A stretch of DNA of 64,000 nucleotides from Pectobacterium atrosepticum (GTDB taxonomy: Bacteria > Pseudomonadota > Gammaproteobacteria > Enterobacterales > Enterobacteriaceae): NCBI GenBank assembly GCA_019056595.1, contig CP036163.1, positions 1,116,001 to 1,180,000 on the forward strand, given 5' to 3'. Position numbers and translations under genes: made by a program. How positions within the stretch are numbered: position 1 is the stretch's first letter; every line of letters starts with the position of its first letter. The notes under the pieces were generated by a model. The model searched no databases. It was given only the letters and a program-made list of their open reading frames with translations, and was not told where the DNA came from. Below, one piece after another: positions 44,955 to 55,770 of the stretch.

Positions 44955-45543
44955 ATGGAACAGTTATCTACAGATACGTTATTTGCAGACAACTTATTTG
45001 GAGACAAGCTGTATGAGCTACGCCATCAGCCCCATCTGCGCCTAGCGATACAGGAAGAGAGCGACGCTGAGGCGCTCTTTACCTTGATTCAGCAGGAAAA
45101 ACCACGTCTACGGCGAACGTTGCCTTGGCCAGATTCCGTCAAAAGCGTCGATGACACGCGGGAAACCATTCGCGGCAACAGAAAGGAATTCTTCGACAAA
45201 ACGGCCGCCGTATACGTCATCCGCTGGGACGATGCGCTGGCAGGCATCGTTTCCTTCAACACGATCCAGAATAAAGAAGGCGTCATCGGCTACTGGCTCG
45301 CCGAAGAATTTGAAGGTAAAGGCATCATTTCTCAGGCCGTCAGTACGCTGATAGCAGCCTATATCGATGCGAACCTCGTTGAGCGCTGCGTCATCAAAGC
45401 CTCAACCGCCAACACGCGTAGTAACGCCGTCGCCCAACGCCGTCGCCCAACGGCTCGGCTTCCTTTTTCATCACACAGAGAAAGATGCGGAGCAGATTGA
45501 CGAGCAGTGGTTCGATCACAATATTTACCACTATTCCGCCTGA
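44955..45543 (+). pseudogene. GNAT acetyltransferase broken by a 13-bp duplication
   Basis: The frame from 44955 (GGGAGG binding site) encodes a RimJ/RimL-type N-acetyltransferase: ELRHQPHLRLAIQEESDAEA, IGYWLAEEFEGKGIISQAVS, VERCVIKASTANTRSNAVAQ. At this last conserved block, AACGCCGTCGCCC occurs twice in tandem (45423-45435, 45436-45448). The extra 13 bases shift the frame and the protein ends at 45500 with unrelated residues. Without the duplication it would read AQRLGFLFHHTEKDAEQIDE and end at the TGA at 45541-45543, the usual family end. It is 13 bases after phzF and would be cotranscribed with it. Confidence 0.88.
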
Positions 45544-45644
45544 CACGGACTCGTAGTGTATCCCCTCACCTGATTCGCGGCGCTATCGGGCGCGCATCAG
45601 GTTCTCTTCACTCCTCCGTGTATTTCATTGACTCACTCGTTATA

Positions 45645-45721
45645 TTTTTGTGACTAACATCACAAAAATGTTGAAATCCAATTTCATCTCCGCTAACATT
45701 AAAAACGTGATGAACATCACA
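45645..45721 (+). promoter_or_regulatory. Two CRP-like boxes upstream of the 32-codon gene
   Basis: TGTGACTAACATCACA (centre of a 9-bp perfect inverted repeat at 45645-45668) matches the CRP consensus TGTGA-N6-TCACA exactly. CGTGATGAACATCACA at 45706-45721 matches it except for the first base. The centres are 57 bp apart. Both precede the small gene at 45751. Confidence 0.6.
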
Positions 45722-45750
45722 CTTAATTAACCCGTTAGAGGAGTCTGATA

Positions 45751-45849
45751 ATGACTATGCTTCGTAAAATCAGCAAATTCTTTAAAAGAATGGGAGACGT
45801 TTATGTCAGCTACTGTGAACGTATTGGTTCAATCATCAGCCCGTTCTGA
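45751..45849 (+). CDS. Small 32-residue amphipathic protein
   Basis: The frame reads MTMLRKISKFFKRMGDVYVS and then YCERIGSIISPF. It has a strong GAGGAG binding site eight bases before the ATG, CRP-like boxes upstream and an intrinsic terminator 24 bases after the stop, so it is a complete tiny transcription unit. The basic amphipathic first half could lie on a membrane. It recalls small CRP-controlled proteins such as AzuC in size and basic N-terminus (LRKI), but homology is not shown. It may also be a dual-function RNA. Confidence 0.62.
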   Translation: MTMLRKISKFFKRMGDVYVSYCERIGSIISPF

Positions 45850-45872
45850 TTGTGATATAAACAATCTCTAAA

Positions 45873-45904
45873 GCCGCCTCCTACAGGCGGCTTTTGTTTT
45901 TCTC
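45873..45904 (+). terminator. Intrinsic terminator of the small gene
   Basis: GCCGCCT (45873-45879) and AGGCGGC (45885-45891) form a stem followed by TTTTGTTTTTCT. A textbook intrinsic terminator. Confidence 0.88.
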
Positions 45905-46118
45905 CTGTTCCCACATTCCATTCATTCCTCTTTCTTTTTTTGTCTACCCACACATCACAGATTTGTGCATCACACCGCATGCCTGAACATTCTCTTTTAA
46001 AAACAGCCCAATGCATTTTTCTCTCGCAGCAAAATCATCATTAACAGACTATGCTTTTCTGTAGCTGTACTTGCTTCGCGTCCCCGACGTCTGCGTTAAA
46101 AGATATAAGGACATGACT

Positions 46119-47537
46119 ATGAGTAAAGTTAAACAACAGGATATTGACCGTCTGATCGAGCTGGTTGGCGGGCGTGAGAACATCGCGGCGGTCACGCACT
46201 GCATCACCCGTCTTCGCTTTGTCTTGCACGATGCTTCCAAGGCGCACCCCAAAAACATTGAAGAAATGCGTATGGTAAAAGGCTGCTTCACGAATGCCGG
46301 ACAATTTCAGGTCGTGATCGGCACTGACGTAGACGAGTATTACAAAGCGCTGCTCGCCACCACGGGAAAAGGAGAGATTAATAAGGAAGAAGCCAAAATC
46401 GCCGCCCGCCAGAATATGAGCTGGTTTGAGCGCAGCATTTCACATTTTGCCGAGATCTTTTTCCCTCTGCTTCCCGCACTCATCAGCGGGGGCTTGATCC
46501 TCGGGGCGCGTAACGTTATCGGCGACATCCCGATGCGTGACGGGCAAACGCTGGTACAGCTCTACCCGACCTGGCAAACCGTCTATGATTTCCTCTGGCT
46601 ACTCGGCGAAGCCATCTTCTTCTACCTCCCTGTAGCCGTCTGCTGGTCAACCGTACGTAAAATGGGCGGGACACCGATTCTCGGTATCGTGCTAGGCATC
46701 ACGCTGGTATCACCACAGTTAATGAATGCCTATCTCATCGGCCAACAAACGCCTGAAGTGTGGAATTTTGGCTGGTTCACCATTGAAAAAATAGGTTATC
46801 AGGCACAGGTCATTCCTTCCGTATTAGCCGGAATGGCGCTGGCTTTGATCGAAATACGACTGAAAAAAATCGTGCCGGATTACCTCTATCTGGTAGTCGT
46901 GCCCGTAACATCACTCATTCTGGCCGTTTTCCTGGCACACACGTTGATTGGTCCGTTTGGTCGTATGATTGGCGATGGCGTCGCCTGGGCCGTTAAGGCG
47001 GTGATGACAGGCAGCTTCGCCCCAGTTGGTGCCGCGCTGTTTGGGTTCCTGTACGCGCCGCTGGTCATCACGGGCGTACACCAAACGACATTAGCGATTG
47101 ATATGCAGATGATTCAGAGTATGGGCGGCACCCCAGTTTGGCCACTCATCGCGCTGTCCAACATTGCACAGGCAGCTGCCGTCGTCGGGGTGATTATCGT
47201 CAGTCGGAAAGCCAACGAGCGCGAAATATCTGTTCCCGCTGCGATTTCCGCCTTTCTTGGCGTGACCGAGCCGGCCATGTACGGTATCAACCTGAAATAC
47301 CGCTTCCCGATGCTGTGCGCCATGATCGGCTCCGCCGCTGCTGCGCTCATTTGCGGCCTATATGGCGTAACAGCAAATGGCATCGGCGTCGGTGGATTGC
47401 CGGGTATTCTCTCCATCAAACCTCAGTTTTGGGGAGTCTTTGCTCTGGCGATGCTGGTTGCCGCCGTCATCTCGATAGTGCTGACCGTGCTGGTCTATAA
47501 GCGCAAAAGTCGCAATGGCACGCTAGATCCCGCATAA
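46119..47537 (+). CDS. treB: PTS trehalose transporter EIIBC
   Basis: A 472-residue inner-membrane protein that imports and phosphorylates trehalose to trehalose 6-phosphate. The IIB domain contains the phosphorylated Cys in VTHCITRLRFVL (about residue 30), and the IIC domain from about residue 105 has ten or so helices, with GGVHQTT-type sequence (TGVHQTTLAIDMQ) and GVTEPAMYGINLKYRFP. It closely matches E. coli TreB. The start at 46119 is eight bases after AAGG; another ATG at 46113 is too near. It needs the general EIIA-Glc. treC follows. treR, which lies next to treB in E. coli, is not here. Confidence 0.93.
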   Translation: MSKVKQQDIDRLIELVGGRENIAAVTHCITRLRFVLHDASKAHPKNIEEMRMVKGCFTNAGQFQVVIGTDVDEYYKALLATTGKGEINKEEAKIAARQNMSWFERSISHFAEIFFPLLPALISGGLILGARNVIGDIPMRDGQTLVQLYPTWQTVYDFLWLLGEAIFFYLPVAVCWSTVRKMGGTPILGIVLGITLVSPQLMNAYLIGQQTPEVWNFGWFTIEKIGYQAQVIPSVLAGMALALIEIRLKKIVPDYLYLVVVPVTSLILAVFLAHTLIGPFGRMIGDGVAWAVKAVMTGSFAPVGAALFGFLYAPLVITGVHQTTLAIDMQMIQSMGGTPVWPLIALSNIAQAAAVVGVIIVSRKANEREISVPAAISAFLGVTEPAMYGINLKYRFPMLCAMIGSAAAALICGLYGVTANGIGVGGLPGILSIKPQFWGVFALAMLVAAVISIVLTVLVYKRKSRNGTLDPA

Positions 47538-47602
47538 CCGTCCTAATATCTATTCAGCCGCGCCTGTTAAGCCGCGGCGATAACGCTGCAGGAGGATTTT
47601 TC

Positions 47603-49294
47603 ATGAGTACATCACTCCCCTGGTGGCAAAACGGCGTGATTTATCAAATCTATCCGAAGAGCTTTCAGGACAGTACCGGAAATGGCATTGGCGACATCGC
47701 TGGTGTCACCGCCCGACTCGATTACCTACAACAGTTGGGCATCGATGCTATTTGGCTGACTCCGGTTTACCTTTCTCCTCAGGTTGACAACGGCTATGAC
47801 GTGGCCGACTACTGCGCTATCGACCCAGCCTACGGCACGATGGCCGATATGGAAACGTTGATCGCCGAAGCACATCGACGTCGTATTCGTATTGTCATGG
47901 ATATGGTGTTCAACCATACCTCTACTCAGCACCACTGGTTCCAGAACGCTCAGGATCGCCGCAGCCCCTATCGTCATTTTTATATCTGGCGTGATGGTAA
48001 TGACGGTGCACCGCCCAATAACTGGCGTTCAAAATTTGGCGGCCCAGCTTGGCTGTGGCACGCGGAAAGCAAACAATACTATCTGCACCTTTTCGCTACC
48101 GAACAGGCCGATCTGAACTGGGAGCACCCGCGCGTACGGGATGAATTAAAACAGGTCTGTGGATTTTGGGCGGATAAAGGCGTAGACGGGCTGCGGCTGG
48201 ATGTAATCAATCTAGTCTCCAAGCAGCAGGATTTCCCGTCAGACACACAGGGCGATGGACGCCGTTTTTATACCGATGGGCCACTTATTCACGATTACTT
48301 ACAGGAGTTCAGTCAGGATGTATTTCAGCCCCGCGGGTTGATGACTGTCGGTGAGATGTCATCGACCTCACTGGAACATTGCCGCCGCTACGCCGCACTG
48401 GACGGCAGCGAACTCTCCATGACGTTCAATTTTCATCATCTGAAAGTTGATTACCCTAATGGGGAAAAATGGACGCTGGCGGAACCTGATTTTATCCAAC
48501 TCAAGCTGATTTTTAACCACTGGCAGCAGGGTATGCATAACCACGCCTGGAATGCGCTGTTCTGGTGTAATCACGATCAGCCACGCATCGTGTCGCGTTT
48601 TGGCGATGAAGGGGAATTCCGTGTGCAATCCGCCAAAATGCTGGCGATGGTGCTACACGGTATGCAGGGCACGCCCTATATCTATCAGGGCGAAGAGCTG
48701 GGCATGACCAATCCCGGCTATACACAGATTGAACAATACCGCGATATTGAAAGCCTGAATCAATTTGCCGAACAGCGCGATCGGGGTCAGGTAGATGAGC
48801 AAATCTTAGCGATCCTCGCCAGCAAATCACGCGATAACGGCCGTACGCCAATGCAGTGGGATGAGAGCGATCATGCTGGATTTACGACCGGCACACCGTG
48901 GATAACCCCCAGCCAGAACTTTCCTCACATCAACGCAGAGCAGTCGCTGGCGGATAAAGAGTCCGTCTTTTATACCTACCAGCAGCTTATTGCTATGCGT
49001 AAAGCCCTTCCGCTGCTAACGCACGGCGACTATAAGGATCTGCTGCCAGACCACCCTAACGTCTGGTGCTATCAGCGCACTTGGGAGGGGCAACGGCTTC
49101 TGGTTCTGGCAAACCTCAGCAAACAGCCCCTGCGCTGGCAACCTCCGATGGAGACCCACGACCGCCGCTGGCGACTGTTATTTAGCAATTATTCTGATGC
49201 ACAGCCGCAACCGGCAATACTGGAGTTGCGACCATTTGAAGCCATCTATTGGATACAGGGAATGCAGGAGAAAGAGGATAAGATCCAAGAATAG
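47603..49294 (+). CDS. treC: Trehalose-6-phosphate hydrolase
   Basis: A 563-residue cytoplasmic GH13 enzyme that splits trehalose 6-phosphate into glucose and glucose 6-phosphate. Conserved regions are DMVFNHTSTQHHWF (region I), GLRLDVINLVSK with the nucleophile Asp (region II), TVGEMSST with the acid Glu (region III) and FWCNHDQPRIVSRFG (region IV). It starts 65 bases after treB behind a GGAGGA binding site and forms the treBC operon. Confidence 0.94.
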   Translation: MSTSLPWWQNGVIYQIYPKSFQDSTGNGIGDIAGVTARLDYLQQLGIDAIWLTPVYLSPQVDNGYDVADYCAIDPAYGTMADMETLIAEAHRRRIRIVMDMVFNHTSTQHHWFQNAQDRRSPYRHFYIWRDGNDGAPPNNWRSKFGGPAWLWHAESKQYYLHLFATEQADLNWEHPRVRDELKQVCGFWADKGVDGLRLDVINLVSKQQDFPSDTQGDGRRFYTDGPLIHDYLQEFSQDVFQPRGLMTVGEMSSTSLEHCRRYAALDGSELSMTFNFHHLKVDYPNGEKWTLAEPDFIQLKLIFNHWQQGMHNHAWNALFWCNHDQPRIVSRFGDEGEFRVQSAKMLAMVLHGMQGTPYIYQGEELGMTNPGYTQIEQYRDIESLNQFAEQRDRGQVDEQILAILASKSRDNGRTPMQWDESDHAGFTTGTPWITPSQNFPHINAEQSLADKESVFYTYQQLIAMRKALPLLTHGDYKDLLPDHPNVWCYQRTWEGQRLLVLANLSKQPLRWQPPMETHDRRWRLLFSNYSDAQPQPAILELRPFEAIYWIQGMQEKEDKIQE

Positions 49295-49308
49295 AGAGTA
49301 TAAGAAGA

Positions 49309-49331
49309 TGTAGCGGGTAACCCCCGCTACA
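49309..49331 (+). terminator. Hairpin after treC
   Basis: TGTAGCGGG and CCCCGCTACA pair around a short loop 15 bases past the treC stop, followed by TTGATTGTC. A probable terminator of treBC with a modest U-tract. Confidence 0.55.
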
Positions 49332-49451
49332 TTGATTGTCAAACATCTTACATGATTCTTCAGAAACTCGCCCCCTGCCTTGCTCATCGTTACCAAGCGA
49401 CGGTTACAGAGCTATGTACCGCAGAGCGACGTTGACTCAGTGTGGCAGAAA

Positions 49452-49763
49452 CTAGCGCTTAGCCAGCAGTAATCCCAGCACCAGACCGACCGTGGCGCCA
49501 ATACCGATGCCGTGCCACGGTTTGTCGTGCACATAAACATCGGCTTTATCGGCTACCTGCTTCGCGCGCGCATAATAGCCGTCAGTCACGCCAATGCGGG
49601 CTTTAACTTCCAGCAGCGCTTTTTCCGCTCCCTTCTTCAAATCAAGATAGGTTTGGTCTGCCTGATCGCCCGTATAGCGTAGTACTTCGTCTAGCGTTTC
49701 AGACAGAAGTTTTAAATCATCATCGACACGAATTTCTTCAGGCTGTTTTTTTGTCGCCGCCAT
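49452..49763 (-). CDS. elaB: ElaB/YqjD-type ribosome-associated membrane protein
   Basis: A 103-residue DUF883 protein. A soluble helical part (LKLLSETLDEVLRYTGDQAD and the coiled region to about 80) is followed by a C-terminal glycine-rich helix GIGIGATVGLVLGLLLAKR that anchors it in the inner membrane. E. coli ElaB and its paralogues bind ribosomes in stationary phase. As in E. coli, it is near the nuo operon. The start at 49763 has AAGGAAG upstream. Confidence 0.88.
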   Translation of the reverse strand: MAATKKQPEEIRVDDDLKLLSETLDEVLRYTGDQADQTYLDLKKGAEKALLEVKARIGVTDGYYARAKQVADKADVYVHDKPWHGIGIGATVGLVLGLLLAKR

Positions 49764-49890
49764 AAAGTGCTTCCTTCTGTTATGAAAAGTCATTAGTTAT
49801 AAATCGTGGCCTTCTTAACTATAGACAATTTTGCGCGACTTTTACGGCTTCAATAGACCAGATCATTCCTAAAACGAACGTTACTGATAT

Positions 49891-49920
49891 AAAAAACGCC
49901 GTTGACTCTCATCAACGGCG
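49891..49920 (-). terminator. Terminator of the nuo operon
   Basis: On the minus strand, CGCCGTTGA and TCAACGGCG form a 9-bp stem followed by TTTTTT. It lies 32 bases past the nuoN stop and ends the leftward nuo transcript. Confidence 0.9.
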
Positions 49921-49951
49921 CTTCATAACTCAACCTAACTCTCGTCAGTGG

Positions 49952-51409
49952 TTACATCATTGGCTGCGCCAATTGAACCAGAGAGATAAGCGGCTGCGGG
50001 TACAAACCAAAGAACAGTACCACGATGGAAGAGATCAACACGACCACACCACCCGCGGTTAATGCCCAGTTGTTTGGCGTATCACGCTGCAACACCTGAG
50101 GCGCATTCAGGAACAAGCTAACCATGACACGCAGGTAGTAGTACAGACCAATGGCGCTACCCAGAACGACCGCGCCGGTCAACCACCACAGTTCAGCATT
50201 AACACCGACAGCCAACACGTAGAATTTCCCGAAGAAGCCCAGCGTCATCGGGATACCCGCCAGCGACAGCATCATTACCGTCATAACCGCAGACAGAATC
50301 GGTTTATGCCAGAACAAACCACGGTAAGAGAACAGCGAATCGGCATCCGGGCCACGGTACGGGCTGGACATCAGACTAACTACACCGAACGCCCCGAGGC
50401 TGCTGAACAAGTAACCGACCAGATAAACACCGACAGTTTCCAACGCCAGTTGATGACTCTGAACCGCGATCAGGGCAACCAACAAGTAGCCCAGATGCGC
50501 GATAGAGGAGTAACCGAGAAGACGTTTGATATTAGTCTGCGATACCGCCATCACGTTACCGAACATTATCGATGCAAACGCAATAATACTCAGCACGATT
50601 CTGACGGATTCGCTGTCAGCCACCGGCGCGTACAGGAACAAACGCATTACCGCACCGAAAACCGCAATCTTACCGGCCGTCGCCAGAAACGTAGATACTG
50701 GCGCAGGCGCCCCCTGATACACATCAGGTGTCCACAGCTGGAACGGAACCAGAGACAGTTTGAAGCCCAGACCGACAATCATCATCCCCAAGCCAGCCAG
50801 CAGCAGCGGTTCATGGATTTGGTGATCGCTCAGGCTCTTACCTAGGCTGGCAAAGCTCATATCGCCCGATTCAGCATAGATCAGCGCCATCCCAAACAGC
50901 AGGAAGGAAGACGCCGCCGCCGACAGCAGCATGTATTTAATACTGGCTTCCAGCGAACGCTTCAGGCGGAAGGCATAACCGACCAGACCAAACAGCGGGA
51001 GGGAAAGCAGTTCAATCCCGATGAACAGCGAAGCCAGATGGTTGGCGCTCGACAGCAGGATCCCACCTAACGCAGCAATGAGAACCAGCAGGTAGAACTC
51101 ATCACGGTTGTCTGGGTAGCCTTGCAGCCACGGATAGGCAAACGTGCTGGTTGCCAGACTGGCAAGCAGAACCAGTCCGGTATAGAACATCGAGAAGCCA
51201 TCAACACGCAGCAGCGGCGTCACATCCGTTGGGCCAACCTGGCCGACAAAGTACAGTGACAGCAACGCAATATTCAGGCCGATAACCGTCATGGTTGCGT
51301 TGACAAAATGGTTGCGTCGCCACGCAATGCACAGCATCACAACCACTACCGTCAATCCGACGATCAACAGCGGCGATAGCGCAATTAGTTGTTGAAGAGT
51401 TATTGTCAT
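49952..51409 (-). CDS. nuoN: NADH dehydrogenase I subunit N
   Basis: A 485-residue antiporter-like membrane subunit of complex I and the last gene of the operon. It has the same length as E. coli NuoN and carries the proton-channel lysines in the conserved helices ([38 protein letters not shown]). It begins six bases after nuoM. Confidence 0.95.
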   Translation of the reverse strand: MTITLQQLIALSPLLIVGLTVVVVMLCIAWRRNHFVNATMTVIGLNIALLSLYFVGQVGPTDVTPLLRVDGFSMFYTGLVLLASLATSTFAYPWLQGYPDNRDEFYLLVLIAALGGILLSSANHLASLFIGIELLSLPLFGLVGYAFRLKRSLEASIKYMLLSAAASSFLLFGMALIYAESGDMSFASLGKSLSDHQIHEPLLLAGLGMMIVGLGFKLSLVPFQLWTPDVYQGAPAPVSTFLATAGKIAVFGAVMRLFLYAPVADSESVRIVLSIIAFASIMFGNVMAVSQTNIKRLLGYSSIAHLGYLLVALIAVQSHQLALETVGVYLVGYLFSSLGAFGVVSLMSSPYRGPDADSLFSYRGLFWHKPILSAVMTVMMLSLAGIPMTLGFFGKFYVLAVGVNAELWWLTGAVVLGSAIGLYYYLRVMVSLFLNAPQVLQRDTPNNWALTAGGVVVLISSIVVLFFGLYPQPLISLVQLAQPMM

Positions 51410-51415
51410 GGCGAA

Positions 51416-52951
51416 TTACGGCCTTGTTGTTGAAATAATTGAATCTGGAGCAGACGACATAAACCACTGCTGGATATTTGACATCGCGGCACTGGAGGTA
51501 TCCAGAATCGGTTGCGGGTAAACCCCTAACAACACCAGTAATACCACCAACAGCAGCACGATAGACAATTCGCGGATCGACATACTCTTCAATGGTTCAT
51601 CAGATTTAGGCGTACCGTAATAAGCACGCTGGATCATGATCAGTGAGTAGACCGACGCAAATACCAGACCGAAGGTTGAGATCACCGTAATCACCGGCAC
51701 AACCTGATAGCTGCCGAACAGAATCATGAATTCGCCAACAAAGTTGCCCGTACCCGGCATCCCCAAGGTCGCCACAGCAAAGAACAGAGACAGCGCTGGC
51801 AGGAACTTCAGACGCGACCATAGCCCCCCCATTTCACGCATGTCACGGGTATGCAGACGTTCGTACAGCTGGCCGCACAGAATAAACAGACCGGCAGCAG
51901 ACAAACCGTGCGCAATCATCTGAATCACTGCGCCCTGATAAGCGAGTTGATTACCGGAATAGATGGCAATCATCACAAAGCCCATGTGCGACACCGAGGT
52001 GTAAGCAATCAGGCGTTTGATATCCGTCTGTTTGAACGCCAGCCATGCGCCGTAGAAGATACCAATCACACCCAGCCACATGGCAATCGGTGCAAAGGCA
52101 TGGGAGGCATTCGGGAACAGCGGCAGACTGAAACGCAGCAGACCATAGGCCGCCGTTTTCAACAGAATACCCGCCAAGTCAACAGAACCTGCTGTCGGAG
52201 CCTGACTGTGTGCATCCGGCAACCAACCGTGCAATGGCACGACCGGCATTTTTACAGCAAACGCAATGAAGAAGCCCAGCATCAGCAGATATTCAACGCC
52301 ATATGACATTGGGGTCTTCAGCAGGTCTTCATAGTTGAACGTCCAAACGCCGGTAGCATTGTGATGCACAAAGACCAGCGCCAGAATCGCGATCAACATG
52401 ATCAGGCCGCTCGACTGGGTATAGATGAAGAACTTGGTCGCCGCCGTAATTCTGGTTTTACCATCGGAGCCTTTATGCCCCCATAGCGCAATCAGGAAGT
52501 ACATCGGCACCAACATCATTTCCCAGAAGAAGAAGAACAGGAACATGTCGATGGCAAGGAACACACCGATAACACCGCCCAGAATCCACAGCAGGTTCAG
52601 GTGGAAGAAGCCCTGATAGCGCTGAATTTCATTCCAGGAACAGAGGATTGCCAACACGCCCAGCAAACTAGTCAGCACCACCATCAGCAGCGACAGGCCG
52701 TCTAGCGCAAGATGAATGCCAATGCCGAAGCGCGGGATCCACGGCACATAAAACTCGGATTGCCATTGTGGTACGCCTGTCGGCGCTGTCAGTGAGTAAC
52801 CGCCTTGCAACCACAGTTGCAGAGACAGTGCGAGTGTCAGCCCCATTGCAATCAACGCTATCCAGCGCGGCACTTTCGTACCAAAACGCTCTAACTGCCA
52901 ACACAGCAGACCGCCGATAAAGGGGAGAAGAATTAGCCAAGGTAGTAGCAT
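51416..52951 (-). CDS. nuoM: NADH dehydrogenase I subunit M
   Basis: A 511-residue proton-pumping membrane subunit of complex I. The conserved channel segments VKMPVVPLHGWLPDAHSQAP and KQTDIKRLIAYTSVSHMGF and the Glu in FFFFFWEMMLVPMYFLIALW are present. It is very close to E. coli NuoM. The gap to nuoL is 100 bases and contains no gene. Confidence 0.95.
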   Translation of the reverse strand: MLLPWLILLPFIGGLLCWQLERFGTKVPRWIALIAMGLTLALSLQLWLQGGYSLTAPTGVPQWQSEFYVPWIPRFGIGIHLALDGLSLLMVVLTSLLGVLAILCSWNEIQRYQGFFHLNLLWILGGVIGVFLAIDMFLFFFFWEMMLVPMYFLIALWGHKGSDGKTRITAATKFFIYTQSSGLIMLIAILALVFVHHNATGVWTFNYEDLLKTPMSYGVEYLLMLGFFIAFAVKMPVVPLHGWLPDAHSQAPTAGSVDLAGILLKTAAYGLLRFSLPLFPNASHAFAPIAMWLGVIGIFYGAWLAFKQTDIKRLIAYTSVSHMGFVMIAIYSGNQLAYQGAVIQMIAHGLSAAGLFILCGQLYERLHTRDMREMGGLWSRLKFLPALSLFFAVATLGMPGTGNFVGEFMILFGSYQVVPVITVISTFGLVFASVYSLIMIQRAYYGTPKSDEPLKSMSIRELSIVLLLVVLLVLLGVYPQPILDTSSAAMSNIQQWFMSSAPDSIISTTRP

Positions 52952-53051
52952 GGCGTTTTGTGTCCCTAAATTAAAGAAATCTGAAAACTTGCCGTGGCGG
53001 GCATTCCTGTCTGCTGAATACCCTACCTTTTATACGTTACCGGATACTGCC

Positions 53052-54902
53052 TTACACCAGCAGTAACAAGCCCAGCACCAGTACGGCACCAAAGCCCATA
53101 GAAGCAACGTACCAGCGCAACTGACCATTCGCACTGAGCGCCAGCCCACGATTACCCCAGCGGATAACAGTAGCCGGAAGGGTCATCAATGCATTCAACG
53201 GATCACGCTGCAACAGCTTCGCGATAGCCAGATACGGTTTAACAAAGACATGGTCGTACAACCAGTCGAAGCCCCACGCGTGGAACCACCAGGTCGAGAA
53301 GAAACGGCCCGGGGCACTCTTCGCGATGCTATTCACCGCCTGACGTTTACCCAGCCACAGCAGAGCGGCAAGCAGAATACCGGCAATCGCCACCACGCCA
53401 GAGGTAATTTCCAACGTCATCAACTGGCCGTGTTCAAGCTCAGTCGTCGCCGGTAATACACCGTGCAACGGCGGAACAATCATCGCACCAATAAAGGTGG
53501 ACAGAATCATCAGCACAACCAACGGTAAGTGGTGAGAAATGCCTTTTCCTGCATGCGCCTTAATTTTCTCTTCACCGTGGAACACGATGAAAATCATACG
53601 GAACGTATACAGCGAGGTCATGAAGGCACCAGCCAATCCAGCCACCATCAGATTGATGTGACCATTTGCCCATGCGCCAGCCAGAATCTCGTCTTTACTG
53701 AAGAAACCTGCGGTAACCAGCGGCAATGCAGATAGCGCAGCGCCCCCGACCAGGAAGCAGACATAAACCAGTGGAATGGTTTTACGCAGGCCGCCCATCT
53801 TGAAGATGTTCTGCTCGTGGTGGCAGGCCAAAATCACCGAACCAGAAGAGAGGAACAGCAGCGCTTTAAAGAATGCGTGCGTCATCAGGTGGAAAATCGC
53901 GGCATCCCATGCCTGAACGCCCAGCGCCAGGAACATGTAACCAATCTGGCTCATCGTGGAATAGGCCAGCACGCGTTTGATGTCGGTTTGCACCAGAGCG
54001 GCAAAACCCGCCAGTACCAGCGTCACCGCACCCACAATACCTACCAGATGCAGGACATCCGGTGCCATCAGGAACAGGCCGTTGGTACGCGCAATCAGGT
54101 AAACACCCGCAGTAACCATCGTAGCGGCGTGGATCAATGCAGATACCGGTGTTGGACCGGCCATCGCATCTGCCAGCCAGGTTTGCAACGGCAGCTGTGC
54201 TGATTTACCAACCGCACCACCTAGCAACATCAGCGTAGCCCAGGTGATTTCCGGTGAACCTTCAGCCAGTTTCTGCGGTGCCAATACCATCAGCTCGCGG
54301 AAGTTAAGCGTGCCCAACTCTTTGTAAAGAATGAACAGTGCAAAGGCCAGAAAGACGTCACCCACGCGCGTAACGATGAAGGCCTTCATTGCAGCCGCGC
54401 CGTTTTTCGGATTGGTGTAGTAGAAACCGATCAGCAGATAACTGCACAGCCCTACCCCTTCCCAACCGAGGTACATCAGCAACAGGTTATCAGCCAGTAC
54501 CAGAACGACCATACTGGCGATAAACAGGTTGGTGTAAGCGAAGAAGCGAGAATATCCCTCTTCCCCACGCATATACCAAGAGGCAAACAGGTGAATAAAG
54601 AAACCGACACCAATCACCACGGACAGCATCGTCACAGAGAGACCGTCGAGCATCAGCGTTACGCTAATGTCGAAATTGCCAACGGTCATCCATGTCCACA
54701 AATGCTGATTAAAGAAGGTGACACCACCGGTGTGCTGCTGGCCCATAAAATCGACCACAACCCAAGCGGCAACTAGCGCGGCCAGACCAATCGAGCCAAC
54801 ACCGACGGTCGCGGACGTATTTTCCGACCAGCGACCGCGGGAAAATGCCAGCAACAGAAAGCCGAGCAGCGGGAAGAGTATTGTTAAATAGAGTAAGTTC
54901 AT
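53052..54902 (-). CDS. nuoL: NADH dehydrogenase I subunit L
   Basis: A 616-residue antiporter-like subunit at the distal end of the complex I membrane arm, with the long lateral helix at the C-terminus. Marks: [39 protein letters not shown] and [19 protein letters not shown]. It overlaps nuoK by four bases (ATGA). Confidence 0.95.
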
Positions 54903-55201
54903 CCGCGCATCTCACTGACTGTATCAATATTCAGGGTCTGACGACGACGATACATCTGTAACAACAAGGCCAGACCAATACTGGCCTCGGCTGCTGCCAG
55001 CGTAATCGCCAGAATGTACATCACCTGACCATCTGGCTGCTGCCAATAGCTACCCGCGACGACAAAAGCCAGTGCGGCAGCGTTGATCATGATCTCCAGA
55101 CTGATCAACATAAACAGCAGGTTACGACGAATCAACAGACCCGTCAGCCCCAGAACAAACAGAATAGCGGCTAAAATCAACCCATGTTGTAACGGAATCA
55201 T
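54899..55201 (-). CDS. nuoK: NADH dehydrogenase I subunit K
   Basis: A 100-residue three-helix subunit (MrpC-like) of complex I. The conserved Glu residues lie in [20 protein letters not shown] and [13 protein letters not shown]. It overlaps both nuoJ and nuoL by four bases. Confidence 0.95.
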
Positions 55202-55761
55202 GCGCGTTCCCCCGTTATTTTTTTCTCAACGTCCTGGTTCGCGCCGCCTTCTTTATTGACAACGTCACCACGTTTATCTTCACGACCAATATGGAAAGCG
55301 ACAACCAATCCCGCCAGCAGCAACATTGACGCTAACTCAACTGCCAGAACATAAGGCCCAAACAGGCTGATGCCCACCGCTTTCGCCTCAACGGGCGTGC
55401 CAGTGATACCCTGATCTTTCAGGCTAAGGATCGCGTTGACCACAATCACCAGTAACGCCAGTGAGAGAATACTTGGACCAATCCAGACGCTGGGTTTCAG
55501 CCAATTCCGCTCTTGTTCTTCTACAGAAGAACCGAGGTTGAGCATCATGACGACGAACACAAACAGCACCATGATGGCACCCGCATACACGATGATGCTC
55601 AACGCGCCGGCAAAATTAGCCCCCAGCGAGAAAAAGACGCCCGCAATCGCCATGAGCGAGGTGACCATATACAACAATGCATGCACAGGATTGGTATGCG
55701 TAATGACGCGCAGTGTCGCCAATATCGCAATCAAACCTGTGGTATAAAAAGCGAATTCCAT
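55198..55761 (-). CDS. nuoJ: NADH dehydrogenase I subunit J
   Basis: A 187-residue membrane subunit with five helices; the pi-bulge helix region [20 protein letters not shown] is typical. The hydrophilic C-terminal tail is rich in Lys, Glu and Asn, as in E. coli. It lies 9 bases after nuoI. Confidence 0.95.
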
Positions 55762-55770
55762 GCTAGCTCC

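Noticed and set aside
45950-46118. CRP or TreR operator directly before treB
   Set aside because: Only partial TGTG and TCACA half-sites were seen without the right spacing.
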